Shown here piece after piece: positions 9,671 to 18,610 of a stretch of 56,362 nucleotides of DNA. The position numbers and the translations under genes are program-made. The DNA is taken from contig NZ_JADEUG010000023.1 in NCBI RefSeq assembly GCF_015163665.1, positions 1 through 56,362 on the forward strand, read 5' to 3'. A model generated the notes under the pieces. That model worked only from the letters and a program-made list of their open reading frames with translations. It ran no database searches and was not told the DNA's origin. How positions within the stretch are numbered: the stretch's first letter is position 1; each line of letters begins with the position of its first letter. This DNA is from Xenorhabdus sp. BG5 (GTDB lineage Bacteria > Pseudomonadota > Gammaproteobacteria > Enterobacterales > Enterobacteriaceae).

Positions 9671-9737
9671 CTATATTTCATTAAAACCCAATTTCATCAA
9701 AACCAAATAAAAACAATTAGTCAACGAAAGATATCTA

Positions 9738-9766
9738 ATAAAAGCGCCTGATGATACAGGCGCTTA
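9738..9766 (-). terminator. Terminator of cyaA
   Basis: A perfect 9-bp stem, AAGCGCCTG (9742-9750) and CAGGCGCTT (9757-9765), with loop ATGATA. Read on the minus strand it is followed by TTTATT, so it ends cyaA. It lies between the convergent cyaY and cyaA and may also stop cyaY transcripts. Confidence 0.7.
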
Positions 9767-9781
9767 AGTTCACTGATAATA

Positions 9782-12400
9782 TCAATAGTGATACAGCGAA
9801 CGATAAGGATCGTGTGCATGTGCTCCACAGGTTTTATCAAGACGCTCGTCAATAGGGAGCCTTGTATCATTCGCTTCTACATCATCCACTGGGTACACTC
9901 CCTCTATAAATGGAGTGACATGGGTACGCTCACCTTTCTTAACGATTTGATAGAACTGCGGCAAGTTGAAATTGACAAAACTAGAGCCATAAGTAAAACG
10001 ATCATGTGATGATGAATAAAATCGGCTGATATCTCGCACCAACTCTTCTTTACTGCCTTCACAATGGGAATAAATTTCCACCCGATTTGATTCATCAAGA
10101 ATATAAATATTGAACCCTTGTTTGTTTTCAATATCTTCGAAAAAGAACTGGATAATGCCTTCACAGGCAAAACCGTCTATTACAGGCGGTAAGTGTTTTT
10201 CTTTGGTATCAATTTTGACTGGCAGGCCATGCAATTTGGTGTTGGAAATCGCACCATAGAATTCCACTGCATTTTCCAATTTTTGCACCGAAACGTTTAA
10301 CCGTTCGAAGAATAATCCCCATGTTTGCCCTGAGATGCGTAATGCCTTAAAACGGTTTGGATCTTGTCGGTTGCTGGACAAGCGTAACTCTATACACTCC
10401 GAAACTAATTGCTGGATACGTGTGCGGATTAATCCACGTAAGTGTTTGCTATAACAGAATACTTCAACGTCAGATGGCGGTGCTGCATCTTGATGCATTT
10501 TGCCCAATATGGTTTTCAATGCTTCCAATACCGATTGTTCACCACTGAAATGCAAGGTTCTCACTTCATTCCATGAATTGCGGTAAAGCAAATCTATGCT
10601 ACCGACCAAACATTGCTGCAATTCGCCAAAACTGAAAACATTCAGGTTCCTTAAGTCAAAACGAACGATTTGATCAGAAAATGCAGCTGTTGGATCTTGT
10701 TCTAAATTGACAATAATCGCCAAGTGGCGGATTTCACACGGGCTATATAGTGCTTTTGGTGTAGGGGCAGGTAGGCGGATTGGGAAATGAGCGGCAATGT
10801 CATCCACCAAATCATATAATTTCTGCCTGTCACACTGAGATCTGCCGTGATGAATATGGAGCCGAGTATCTTTAGACAACAGGCCATTAAAATAGGTCCA
10901 GGAAACTAATTTATTCAGATAGCGATTGTATTCCAATGGTTGATGACCAGTGATCGATTCAATCGTGGGGGCATGGTTGTAAAGATACCAACCACTGCGG
11001 TTTACCCGCCCCGGAGGGACATAGATGAAAGTCAGATCCTTTTCCGACAGATCCGGTGATATCTGAGGATTCACCAAAGTCACTTTACCGGGCAATGCTT
11101 CAAAAGCCGCATACAATTTACGGGTCAATACGCCAATATCTTGCGGGCTGGCACTCACACTTAAATTATTACGGCGGGCAAAGCGGATTAAGTTGCGATA
11201 ACTCTGCATCATGGTATCAAGCAATTCATTATGGGCATCACGCACCTGCTCAATTTTCCATGCATTACGGTTATCCAGCATGGCCAGTTTATTCTCATCC
11301 CAACCCCATTCGCGCACCAACTGGGACATAACCTGACGACGCCATCCTGTACAACCTTTATCATTCTGGCCTGCCAATAATTTCTCGCATACCTTCAGAT
11401 AAAAACAACGACGCGCCAAATCAAGGCGCGCAAGGTCGTTCGTGGCAGTCAGGTAGCGGGTTACACGCTCCAGCATCATGCTATAGGCATCAAGACCAAA
11501 AGAAACAATTGCACCGTCATGAAAATATTGCTTCATTTCCAGCGCCAGAAGTTTTCCATTGGGATATTCCCATGAATAAGCTTCCAACAACAGGCTTTTC
11601 AATACAGCCTTATAAGGAGAGTCCACGCTCTTGTAAAGTTGCCAGAGGCTCGCCCCAAAATATTCTTCTGCGGACAATTCCCCCAAGCCCCCCAGATCCA
11701 ACCATTCATTTGGCGTCAACACACCTTGAGCATAGAGTGAAAGGACGTACTCATCATAATGAGTCTCCTCTTCTACTGGAACCATTGCCCATAACAAGCG
11801 CTTGCCAGCCATACAAACCGCTGTGCGATAAAATTCATCAAGCAGAAGGATATGTTGGGTAGAACCGCAATCTTCACCGTTCAAACTACCACAGGCATTA
11901 TGCCGAAAACGGTTTTCATCAATCAGAAAAAAAGTCACCTCAGTACCCAGTGAAGCCGCCCACTGTTCTATCAAGGTACATTTTTGTTCCAGCAAAGCTT
12001 TCTCGTCACTATCCAACCAAGATTGATGGCAAACCCAAATATCTAAATCAGAAGAACAACTTTGTCCGATAGAAGAAGTACTGCCCATGGAATAAATTCC
12101 GGTAATCGGCAATTCACCATTAGACATATGTGACAATACATCTGGCAGGGCACCAGTAAGCTGGTTATCCAGATCATTAATCCAAAACTGCTGTGCTTCA
12201 TCAGGCATAAAAAAACAAACGCCGTGAGGAACATCGCTTTTGATATAACCTGGCATCATTGGATGATGATAATGTAATAATACTGGAATTAAACTATAAA
12301 CTTGCTTGAAAGCGTCACTCATTAAGCTCGTAGCGCGCTCTAATCTAAGTTGGTTAATTGCATCCAGTCGCTGCTTCAGCGTTTCAATATAGAGATACAA
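9782..12400 (-). CDS. cyaA: Class I adenylate cyclase
   Basis: An 872-residue enterobacterial class I adenylate cyclase making cAMP from ATP. The N-terminal catalytic domain carries GSTSSIG (residues 106-112) and the metal-binding D118 and D120 in SDLDIW. The C-terminal half is the regulatory part that responds to phosphorylated EIIA-Glc. The start is TTG at 12398-12400, and the translation [19 protein letters not shown] matches the E. coli N-terminus, which also uses UUG. The rare start is thus conserved and limits expression. A CRP site lies about 110 bp upstream. Confidence 0.97.
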   Translation of the reverse strand: MYLYIETLKQRLDAINQLRLERATSLMSDAFKQVYSLIPVLLHYHHPMMPGYIKSDVPHGVCFFMPDEAQQFWINDLDNQLTGALPDVLSHMSNGELPITGIYSMGSTSSIGQSCSSDLDIWVCHQSWLDSDEKALLEQKCTLIEQWAASLGTEVTFFLIDENRFRHNACGSLNGEDCGSTQHILLLDEFYRTAVCMAGKRLLWAMVPVEEETHYDEYVLSLYAQGVLTPNEWLDLGGLGELSAEEYFGASLWQLYKSVDSPYKAVLKSLLLEAYSWEYPNGKLLALEMKQYFHDGAIVSFGLDAYSMMLERVTRYLTATNDLARLDLARRCFYLKVCEKLLAGQNDKGCTGWRRQVMSQLVREWGWDENKLAMLDNRNAWKIEQVRDAHNELLDTMMQSYRNLIRFARRNNLSVSASPQDIGVLTRKLYAAFEALPGKVTLVNPQISPDLSEKDLTFIYVPPGRVNRSGWYLYNHAPTIESITGHQPLEYNRYLNKLVSWTYFNGLLSKDTRLHIHHGRSQCDRQKLYDLVDDIAAHFPIRLPAPTPKALYSPCEIRHLAIIVNLEQDPTAAFSDQIVRFDLRNLNVFSFGELQQCLVGSIDLLYRNSWNEVRTLHFSGEQSVLEALKTILGKMHQDAAPPSDVEVFCYSKHLRGLIRTRIQQLVSECIELRLSSNRQDPNRFKALRISGQTWGLFFERLNVSVQKLENAVEFYGAISNTKLHGLPVKIDTKEKHLPPVIDGFACEGIIQFFFEDIENKQGFNIYILDESNRVEIYSHCEGSKEELVRDISRFYSSSHDRFTYGSSFVNFNLPQFYQIVKKGERTHVTPFIEGVYPVDDVEANDTRLPIDERLDKTCGAHAHDPYRSLYHY

Positions 12401-13140
12401 GAGTTTCGCCTGATATCAGTTCCAGTGCCTAAAGTAGTCCCCTGTTTCCGATAACGCATGGTATTACAAGATTATTTAAAATTATTTTTACAAACTTATT
12501 GTCGGAAACGTGATCAATTTAACACCTTGCAATCAAAGCGTAAAGTACGCAATACCATCTTTTCTCTTCACCTGCAATAGCCGAAACACAATTAACTCAT
12601 TGTAAAATATTAAGTTAATCACGAAACAGACACAATAATATACTTTTTTAGCATAACTATTATCGTTGTTTATTTTTCATATCGCGGTTGTAAAGCATTG
12701 TAAATACATCACTCTTTCATCAATATTTAACTGAATAATATTTTTCTTATTGTTAAATATTTTCACCGCTTTTTATCATTAAGATAAGTACAAATTTCAA
12801 TTTGCTTTTAAATCAATCTCTTTGTTTATTTTATCCATTCGAATAAAATATTATTTTAATATTTAAAATTATTTTTATTTCAGAAACTGTATATCCATAT
12901 ACTATTTTGATTGTTTCTGGCTTTTTCGTAACTGGAAAAAAAATCATTGAGATGTTAAAACTGGCACTATTTTCTCACTAATTGGCGACTAACTGGTGGC
13001 TAAAAACCCTTATTTTCATCAATTCAAGTTGCGTAGTAGTTAATACCCTGGTCAATAAAGCAACAAAAATTGAAAAATGAAGAATATAGAAACCATGAGT
13101 TAATACAGTTACCCAATATACTTACCTAATAGATTTATCC
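12401..13140. other. 740-bp cyaA-hemC divergent regulatory region
   Basis: No gene was found. It holds the cyaA promoter region with a CRP site on the left side and must contain the hemC promoter on the right. The middle (about 12580-12960) is strongly AT-rich. Short stretches near 13020-13050 and 13108-13140 resemble pieces of the palindromic repeats seen at 41147 and 45358 but are too degenerate to call. Confidence 0.5.
12507..12528 (-). promoter_or_regulatory. CRP-cAMP binding site upstream of cyaA
   Basis: Read on the minus strand, GGTGTTAAATTGATCACGTT has the TGTGA-N6-TCACA layout, with a perfect right half and a degenerate left half. The same string occurs in the E. coli cyaA P2 promoter as I remember it, where CRP-cAMP represses cyaA transcription. 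Conservation inside otherwise diverged AT-rich DNA supports the same negative feedback here. Confidence 0.75.
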
Positions 13141-14082
13141 ATGACAATGAAAACCATTCGCATCGCTACCCGCCAAAGCCCATTAGCTATGTGGCAAGCG
13201 CAATATGTTCAAAAACAACTGAAACACTTTCATCCAGAACTGCAAGTAGAGCTGGTTCCAATGGTGACACGCGGCGATATTATCCTCGATACCCCATTAG
13301 CAAAGGTGGGAGGCAAGGGGCTGTTTGTGAAGGAATTGGAATTAGCTCTGCTCGAAAAGCGAGCTGATATTGCCGTCCACTCCATGAAAGATGTCCCTGT
13401 CGAATTTCCTGATGGTTTGGGATTGGTCACAATCTGCGAACGGGATGATCCACGGGATGCTTTTGTTTCAGTAAAATACGCCTCACTCGATGACTTACCA
13501 ACTGGCAGTGTTGTGGGTACGTCCAGTTTACGCCGCCAGTGCCAAATCCGTCAGCGACGTCCTGATCTAGTCATTCGTGACTTACGCGGTAATGTCGGTA
13601 CCCGCCTGAATAAGCTCGATAACGGCGATTATGATGCCATTATTCTTGCAACAGCGGGCCTGAAACGGCTGGGATTGGAAGAACGCATTCGTATGCCATT
13701 AGAGCCTGAGTTATTGCTGCCAGCCGTCGGTCAAGGGGCGGTAGGTATTGAGTGTCGGCTCGATGATCATCAAACCCGTGAACTGCTGTCGCCCTTGAAC
13801 CACGCAAGAACAGAAGCTTGCGTTCTTGCTGAAAGAGCGATGAACACCCGCCTTGAAGGAGGCTGTCAGGTACCGATTGGCAGTTATGCCATCTGGCAGG
13901 GAGAGAGGATTTGGCTACGCGCGCTAGTGGGTTCCCCTGATGGCACAGTGATCATACGCGGTGAAAGAGTGGTCTCACCCAAAGAGACTCGTCAAGCGGG
14001 TATCGCATTGGCGGAAGAGTTATTGGAGAAAGGCGCACGCCAGATTCTGACTAGCGTATACCAGAGGAACCTACCGAAATGA
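13141..14082 (+). CDS. hemC: Porphobilinogen deaminase (hydroxymethylbilane synthase)
   Basis: A 313-residue cytoplasmic enzyme joining four porphobilinogens into hydroxymethylbilane. The dipyrromethane cofactor attaches to C242 in EGGCQVPIG, the E. coli position, and [10 protein letters not shown] and the [10 protein letters not shown] segment are typical. It is first in hemCDXY and overlaps hemD by four bases. The start at 13141 gives a cofactor-cysteine position identical to E. coli, which supports it. Confidence 0.97.
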   Translation: MTMKTIRIATRQSPLAMWQAQYVQKQLKHFHPELQVELVPMVTRGDIILDTPLAKVGGKGLFVKELELALLEKRADIAVHSMKDVPVEFPDGLGLVTICERDDPRDAFVSVKYASLDDLPTGSVVGTSSLRRQCQIRQRRPDLVIRDLRGNVGTRLNKLDNGDYDAIILATAGLKRLGLEERIRMPLEPELLLPAVGQGAVGIECRLDDHQTRELLSPLNHARTEACVLAERAMNTRLEGGCQVPIGSYAIWQGERIWLRALVGSPDGTVIIRGERVVSPKETRQAGIALAEELLEKGARQILTSVYQRNLPK

Positions 14083-14819
14083 GCATTTTGATCACCCGCC
14101 CTGTCCCCGCAGGAGAGGAATTGGTCACGCGACTGCGGTCTATTGGAAAATCAGCCTTCAGCGCCCCACTCATCGAAATTCATCCGGGGGCAGATTTGCC
14201 ATTACTGCCACAAAAACTGCAATGGCTATCTGCGGGAGATCGGGTTTTTCTATTATCAAAAAATGCGGTTCATTATGCCAATGAACAGCTTATTCAAGCA
14301 GGCCAGTCATGGCCTGAACAGCTATCCTATTATGGGATCGGCAAATCAACTTCCCTGATGTTTCATCAATTAACTGGATTAGAAATCTTCTATTCTAAGC
14401 AAGGTGAAACCAGTGAAGATCTACTGCAACTCTCCACCTTACAGTCAATGGACAATAAAAAGATTTTATTGCTCCGAGGCAATGGCGGACGTGAAGTGAT
14501 TGCCTCCACATTAATGCTCCGTGGAAGCGTAGTAGATTACTGTGAATGTTATTCACGCCAGCCAGTCAAATACGATACAGCCGATTTCAGTCGTCACTGG
14601 CAGCAATGTGGTATAAAAACCATCGTTGTCACAAGTGGCGAAATGCTGCAACTGTTATATAACTTAGTCACTGATAGCGACGGAAAAGCATGGTTATTGA
14701 ATTGCAAGCTGATTGTGGTCAGCAAACGTCTTGCTAATATCGCCCAGACTTTGGGCTGGCAAACAATACAAGTCGCCAAGAGTGCAGATAATGACGCCTT
14801 AATCCAGGCACTGGAATAA
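14079..14819 (+). CDS. hemD: Uroporphyrinogen-III synthase
   Basis: A 246-residue enzyme that cyclises hydroxymethylbilane with inversion of ring D. The sequence is weakly conserved as usual for HemD; the N-terminal [17 protein letters not shown], central LLRGNGGRE and C-terminal [10 protein letters not shown] segments fit. ATG at 14079 overlaps the hemC stop, indicating translational coupling. Confidence 0.93.
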   Translation: MSILITRPVPAGEELVTRLRSIGKSAFSAPLIEIHPGADLPLLPQKLQWLSAGDRVFLLSKNAVHYANEQLIQAGQSWPEQLSYYGIGKSTSLMFHQLTGLEIFYSKQGETSEDLLQLSTLQSMDNKKILLLRGNGGREVIASTLMLRGSVVDYCECYSRQPVKYDTADFSRHWQQCGIKTIVVTSGEMLQLLYNLVTDSDGKAWLLNCKLIVVSKRLANIAQTLGWQTIQVAKSADNDALIQALE

Positions 14820-14839
14820 ATTAATATGGGATGTCCATT

Positions 14840-16009
14840 ATGACGGAACAAAAAAAGACGGAACAAAAGCAACCTACCGATGCGGTTAAGAGTTATGGAT
14901 GGTTAGGTAATACGCTCTCAATTGCCATTTCTTTGGCGATAGGTGTTGGTGGTCTTTATATTTATTATCATGGTCAACAGCAGAATGCAGCATTAACAGC
15001 CGAAAATCTCGTTCTTCAACAAGAGATGGCTTCTCTGACACAACAGCAGTCTGCCGATAAGCAAAACTTTGGCACCAAACTCCAAGAGTTGAAGGATTCT
15101 TTACAACAAGCCAACTCACAAAATCAACAGCTCAATGGTCGCATGGCAGAGCTTCAAAAACGTGTTTCGGCATTTTCAAATACGGATGTTGAAAACTGGA
15201 GACTGGCGCAGGCAAGCTCCCTCGTTAAGATGGCAGGCCGAAAAGTCTGGAGTGAACAGGATATGACTACTGCCATCGCCTTGCTGAAAGATGCCGACCA
15301 GAACCTGGCTGAAATGGATGATCCCAGCCTGCTCTATGCCCGTAACGCTATCATGGCAGATATCGATTCCCTGACCAAAATCAAACAGATTGATTTAGAT
15401 GGTATTATCCTGATGCTGAATCAGCTATCAAATCAAGTCGATAACTTACACCTTGCCAATAAAGTAGAACAAGCCACATCGGAGAAGGCAAACGATCATG
15501 GGATCACTGCTTCCCTCACTGATTGGCGCCAGAACCTGAGCAATAGCTGGCACAGCTTTATGGATAACTTCGTTACCATTACTCCACGTGATAACAGCAA
15601 GGAGCCGCTGCTGGCACCTAACCAAGGCGTTTACCTGCGCGAGAATATTCGTTCCAAGCTGCTGATTGCGGCGCAGGCGGTTCCTCGCCATCAAGTTCAA
15701 ATTTATCAGGACGCATTGAAAGATGTTCAAACTTGGGTAAATGCCTATTTTGATACCTCTTACCCGGAAGCAGAGAGCTTTTTAACAAACATCGCTTCAC
15801 TGCAAAAGAGACCGTTATCCATTGATGTTCCTGAACAACTAAACAGTCAGCCAATATTGGCAGAGTTGGTTCGTAAGCGTATCTATAACTTACCTCATCC
15901 TAAGCAATCCCAAACAGGTTCCCAACCTGAAATTCAGCCTGAGGAACAATCACGGTCGATAACAACAGAAACCACCGATCAGGCAAAAACATCCGTTGGG
16001 GAGAGTTGA
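14840..16009 (+). CDS. hemX: HemX-like membrane protein
   Basis: About 389 residues. A short Lys/Gln-rich cytoplasmic N-terminus is followed by one membrane helix (SIAISLAIGVGGLYIYYHG), a long coiled coil rich in Gln (about residues 50-105) and a periplasmic C-terminal domain. The E. coli homologue was once annotated as uroporphyrinogen-III methyltransferase, but no SAM-binding motif is visible, so a catalytic role is doubtful. I prefer ATG 14840 (MTEQKK) over ATG 14831 because GGGATG lies at proper spacing before 14840 and the E. coli protein begins MTEQ. It is third in hemCDXY. Confidence 0.9.
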   Translation: MTEQKKTEQKQPTDAVKSYGWLGNTLSIAISLAIGVGGLYIYYHGQQQNAALTAENLVLQQEMASLTQQQSADKQNFGTKLQELKDSLQQANSQNQQLNGRMAELQKRVSAFSNTDVENWRLAQASSLVKMAGRKVWSEQDMTTAIALLKDADQNLAEMDDPSLLYARNAIMADIDSLTKIKQIDLDGIILMLNQLSNQVDNLHLANKVEQATSEKANDHGITASLTDWRQNLSNSWHSFMDNFVTITPRDNSKEPLLAPNQGVYLRENIRSKLLIAAQAVPRHQVQIYQDALKDVQTWVNAYFDTSYPEAESFLTNIASLQKRPLSIDVPEQLNSQPILAELVRKRIYNLPHPKQSQTGSQPEIQPEEQSRSITTETTDQAKTSVGES

Positions 16010-16011
16010 AC

Positions 16012-17217
16012 ATGCTAAAAATATTCTTGCTGTTCGTTATCCTTATCGTAGGGATTGTAGTTGGCCCCATGATGTCAGGTCATCAAGGATATGTTTTGAT
16101 CCAGACAGACAAACTCAATATCACCACCAGTATCACCGGGCTAGTAATTATCTTCCTTCTGCTGCAATTCCTGCTGATTTTCATCGGCTGGTGCTATCGT
16201 CGCTTAAAACGTACCAGCACATTCACCCATAGCTGGATCTTTGGTGGATATAAACGTCATCGTGCCCATTCACAAACCAAACAGGCGCTACTGAAATTCG
16301 CCGAAGGAGACTTCAAGCAAGTTGAGCGCCTGATGGCGCGCAACGCTGACCATGCAGAACTTCCTGTCGTGAATTATCTGCTAGCGGCAGAGGCAGCCCA
16401 ACGGCGCGGTGATTATTTCCGTACCAACCAATATATTGAACAAGCGGCCGCAGTTGCTGATAAAGACCTGCTCCCTGTTGATATTACCCGTATCCGTGTC
16501 CAATTGGCACAAGGTGAAACCCATGCCGCGCACGTTGGTGTGGACAAGCTGTTGGATCATGCTCCTCGTCACCCTGAAGTATTGCGATTGGCGGAACAGG
16601 CTTACTCTCTTTCAGGTGCTTATCAATCCTTGATTGATATCTTGCCTTCCATGCTGAAAGCTAATCTGCACAGTGAAGAAGAGATCCTTAAATTGCGTCA
16701 GCAAGCCTATATCGGATTAATGAATCAAGTTATGGCAGAGAAAGGCAGTACGGGACTGAAAATATGGTGGAAAGATCAAAGCCGCAAAATTCGTCATGAC
16801 ATTGTGCTGCAAGTCGCCATGGCCGAACATTTGATTGAATGCAATGATCACGAGACTGCCCAACAAATCATTTTGGACGGATTAAAACAGCAGTATGACG
16901 AACGTTTGTTGCTATTAATTCCCCATCTTAAGGCAAGTGCTTCTGAAGCCATACAAAAAACCCTCTCTCACCTGTTAAAGCAGCATGGCGCAACCCCATT
17001 GCTCAATAGTACTCTGGGGCAGGTTGCCTTGCGTCATGGTGAATGGGCGGATGCTGAATCAGCATTTAAAGCCGCTCTTGCACAGAGACCAGATGCCCAT
17101 GACTACGCATGGCTTGCCGATGCACTGGACAGATTGCAAAAGCGTGAAGAAGCTACCCAAATCCGCAATAAAGGCTTTATGCTGACCTTGAAACGTGATA
17201 GCGAAGTCGAAGTATAA
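16012..17217 (+). CDS. hemY: HemY inner-membrane TPR protein
   Basis: About 401 residues. Two N-terminal membrane helices (roughly residues 1-22 and 40-62) precede a cytoplasmic part made of TPR-like helices, e.g. around AEGDFKQVERLM and EWADAESAFKAAL. This enterobacterial HemY is not the protoporphyrinogen oxidase of the same name in Bacillus; its role in haem metabolism is unclear. ATG 16012 is chosen over TTG 16006 because GGGGAGAG lies at correct distance only for 16012 and the E. coli protein begins MLK. It is last in the hem operon. Confidence 0.93.
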   Translation: MLKIFLLFVILIVGIVVGPMMSGHQGYVLIQTDKLNITTSITGLVIIFLLLQFLLIFIGWCYRRLKRTSTFTHSWIFGGYKRHRAHSQTKQALLKFAEGDFKQVERLMARNADHAELPVVNYLLAAEAAQRRGDYFRTNQYIEQAAAVADKDLLPVDITRIRVQLAQGETHAAHVGVDKLLDHAPRHPEVLRLAEQAYSLSGAYQSLIDILPSMLKANLHSEEEILKLRQQAYIGLMNQVMAEKGSTGLKIWWKDQSRKIRHDIVLQVAMAEHLIECNDHETAQQIILDGLKQQYDERLLLLIPHLKASASEAIQKTLSHLLKQHGATPLLNSTLGQVALRHGEWADAESAFKAALAQRPDAHDYAWLADALDRLQKREEATQIRNKGFMLTLKRDSEVEV

Positions 17218-17230
17218 AAGCGCGGAGGCA

Positions 17231-17284
17231 CACCTCAGTTAACGATGAAATATAAGGGATACAATTGAGTCGTTAACCGAGGTG
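17231..17284. repeat. Inverted repeat downstream of hemY
   Basis: CACCTCAGTTAACGA (17231-17245) and TCGTTAACCGAGGTG (17270-17284) are inverted copies with one mismatch, separated by 24 bases, starting 14 bp after the hemY stop. There is no T tract, so it is not a standard terminator. It could be a stabilising 3' hairpin of the hemCDXY mRNA or a small palindromic repeat. Confidence 0.65.
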
Positions 17285-17343
17285 CATTCACCATTAGAGC
17301 TCATGGCAAACTGCCTAAAGCCTATCCTTACTTTTCTACAGAC

Positions 17344-17555
17344 AAAAAAAAACACCTATCAAAAAAGACAGGTGTATAAATACAATCAGGTCTACAGACG
17401 GATAGTGCCTCACTCAACGTTGTGTCCGGTTTGCGATGAAAAGACAGAATGCTTACTCATCTATAACGTGGACCATAGGCACTGACAATCAGCTCTACAT
17501 CATCCCGAGGTTTATGAAGTCATATGCTGTCATAAGGAGTGGAATGAGTATCTAC
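17344..17555 (-). ncRNA. glmZ: Small regulatory RNA GlmZ
   Basis: On the minus strand the sequence starts GTAGATACTCATTCC at 17555, contains CTTCATAAACCTCGGGATGA and GGACACAACGTTGAGTGAGG, and has GTAGACCTG before a terminator. All four blocks match E. coli GlmZ as I remember it, in the same order, and the gene is next to hemY as in E. coli. The block at 17405-17427 is the conserved part that base-pairs with the glmS leader to activate glucosamine-6-phosphate synthase synthesis with Hfq; RapZ and RNase E inactivate it. The end is a hairpin (ACACCT/AGGTGT, 17352-17375) with a 9-base U tract at 17344-17352. Predicted length is about 212 nt. A sigma-54 promoter and two GlrR-type sites lie upstream. 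Confidence 0.88.
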
Positions 17556-17565
17556 GATTTGAATA

Positions 17566-17583
17566 TTGCATTTTATGTGCCAA
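17566..17583 (-). promoter_or_regulatory. Sigma-54 promoter of glmZ
   Basis: On the minus strand TTGGCACATAAAATGCAA fits the -24/-12 consensus, with GG and GC separated by exactly 10 bases. The GC lies 12 bases before the G at 17555 that begins the conserved RNA. This agrees with the known sigma-54 control of glmZ in Enterobacterales. I saw no clean overlapping sigma-70 promoter. Confidence 0.8.
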
Positions 17584-17675
17584 CTTTTTCAATCAGGATA
17601 AACTTTATTTTCCCAAGGTCTGGCTGGTTTTCCATAATAGATAACCTGACTTTCACCAAATATCGTTAAAAATAC

Positions 17676-17693
17676 CGTCTCTCATTTGAGACG
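17676..17693. promoter_or_regulatory. GlrR-type activator site, glmZ-proximal
   Basis: CGTCTCTCATTTGAGACG is a near-perfect 18-bp palindrome with GTC-N10-GAC geometry. It matches the TGTC-N10-GACA consensus of GlrR (QseF), the sigma-54 activator of glmY and glmZ. It is centred about 130 bp upstream of the predicted glmZ start, a normal enhancer distance. Confidence 0.7.
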
Positions 17694-17739
17694 CCATTTG
17701 AACCTTTTAAATATAGACACTATAAATCATATAGTTGAA

Positions 17740-17757
17740 CGTCTCCCATTTGAGACA
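17740..17757. promoter_or_regulatory. GlrR-type activator site, glmZ-distal
   Basis: CGTCTCCCATTTGAGACA reads on the minus strand as TGTC-N10-GACG. It differs from the proximal site at two positions and lies 64 bp away, about six helical turns, so both face the same side of the DNA. A pair of enhancer-like sites upstream of a sigma-54 promoter is the expected GlrR arrangement. Confidence 0.7.
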
Positions 17758-17974
17758 TTAAGTGGTGCGGTTTGTCGTTGAAATACAACACCAATAAAAA
17801 AATATATTTTAAAACATAATGTTAATGCATTAACAAAAACAATAACATTCAATTTCTCGATTAAAAATCAAACAGAAATTAAGAAGAAATAAAAAAGGAA
17901 AAACTTTTTATCCGAAAGAAAAGCAGGAAGAATTAAGAAGAAGAAAAGAAAGTAACCAAGCAGTGGTTAGAAAG

Positions 17975-17997
17975 AAAAAAACCCGCTATTGCGGGCT
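17975..17997 (-). terminator. Terminator of the argX-hisR-leuT-proM tRNA operon
   Basis: On the minus strand the stem CCCGC/GCGGG with loop AATA is followed by a T run. It lies 13 bp beyond the 3' CCA of tRNA-Pro. Confidence 0.85.
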
Positions 17998-18009
17998 TTT
18001 TTCAGAATT

Positions 18010-18086
18010 TGGTCGGCGAGAGAGGATTCGAACCTCCGACCCACTGGTCCCAAACCAGTTGCGCTACCAAGCTGCGCTACTCGCCG
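18010..18086 (-). tRNA. proM: tRNA-Pro (anticodon TGG)
   Basis: 77 nt including encoded CCA (TGG at 18010-18012 on the plus strand). The acceptor stem CGGCGAG, anticodon loop TTTGGGA and T arm GGTTCGAATCC are all present. It is last in the four-tRNA operon, the same place as E. coli proM. Confidence 0.97.
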
Positions 18087-18109
18087 AAATATATTTTTGA
18101 TCTTTCTTA

Positions 18110-18196
18110 TGGTGCGAAGGGGGGGACTTGAACCCCCACGTCCGTAAGGACACTAACACCTGAAGCTAGCGCGTCTACCAATTCCGCCACCCTCGC
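18110..18196 (-). tRNA. leuT: tRNA-Leu (anticodon CAG)
   Basis: 87 nt with a long variable arm (GTGTCCTTACGGACGT), as in class II tRNAs, the anticodon CAG in CTTCAGGTG and an encoded CCA. It is third in the operon, as E. coli leuT. Confidence 0.97.
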
Positions 18197-18211
18197 GTTT
18201 CATAAAAAAGA

Positions 18212-18287
18212 TGGGGTGGCTAACGAGACTCGAACTCGCGACAACTGGAATCACAATCCAGGGCTCTACCAACTGAGCTATAGCCAC
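18212..18287 (-). tRNA. hisR: tRNA-His (anticodon GTG)
   Basis: 76 nt with encoded CCA. Acceptor stem GTGGCTA and anticodon loop TTGTGAT are visible. It is second in the operon, as E. coli hisR. Confidence 0.97.
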
Positions 18288-18361
18288 CATAAGACTATCT
18301 TTTTACTTACAACAACGCCTAACCACAATAACTCACTACCACTGCTCTTGCACGCTTTAAA

Positions 18362-18438
<77 letters not shown>

Positions 18439-18459
18439 TTAACGCCGTTGCGGTGGAGG

Positions 18460-18488
18460 ATAGTACGGATTTAATGTCGTACTGTCCA
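18460..18488 (-). promoter_or_regulatory. Sigma-70 promoter of the tRNA operon
   Basis: On the minus strand TGGACA (18488-18483) and TACTAT (18465-18460) are separated by exactly 17 bp and followed by the GC-containing discriminator CCTCCACCGC. A GC-rich discriminator is typical of stable-RNA promoters under stringent control. The tRNA-Arg gene begins 21 bp after the -10 box. Confidence 0.8.
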
Positions 18489-18610
18489 GTGCTTTTTTAC
18501 GATAAATGATGCGTTTGATTATGCTTTGCTCATTTAGCTGATAAAGCCAGCACTTTTCCACCGCAGTATTAGCAAAAACAGTTTACCGATCAAAAAAACA
18601 ATCAATAAAA

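Noticed and set aside
13020-13140. Additional copy of the palindromic repeat upstream of hemC
   Set aside because: Only short phrases such as ATTCAAGTTGCG and CCTAATAGATTT resemble the repeat arms; there is no matching partner arm or central hairpin.
17282-17669. Two small plus-strand reading frames downstream of hemY (about 17282-17485 and 17436-17669)
   Set aside because: They lie antisense to glmZ and its promoter, and the bases are explained by the conserved RNA. No ribosome-binding site or protein family was seen.
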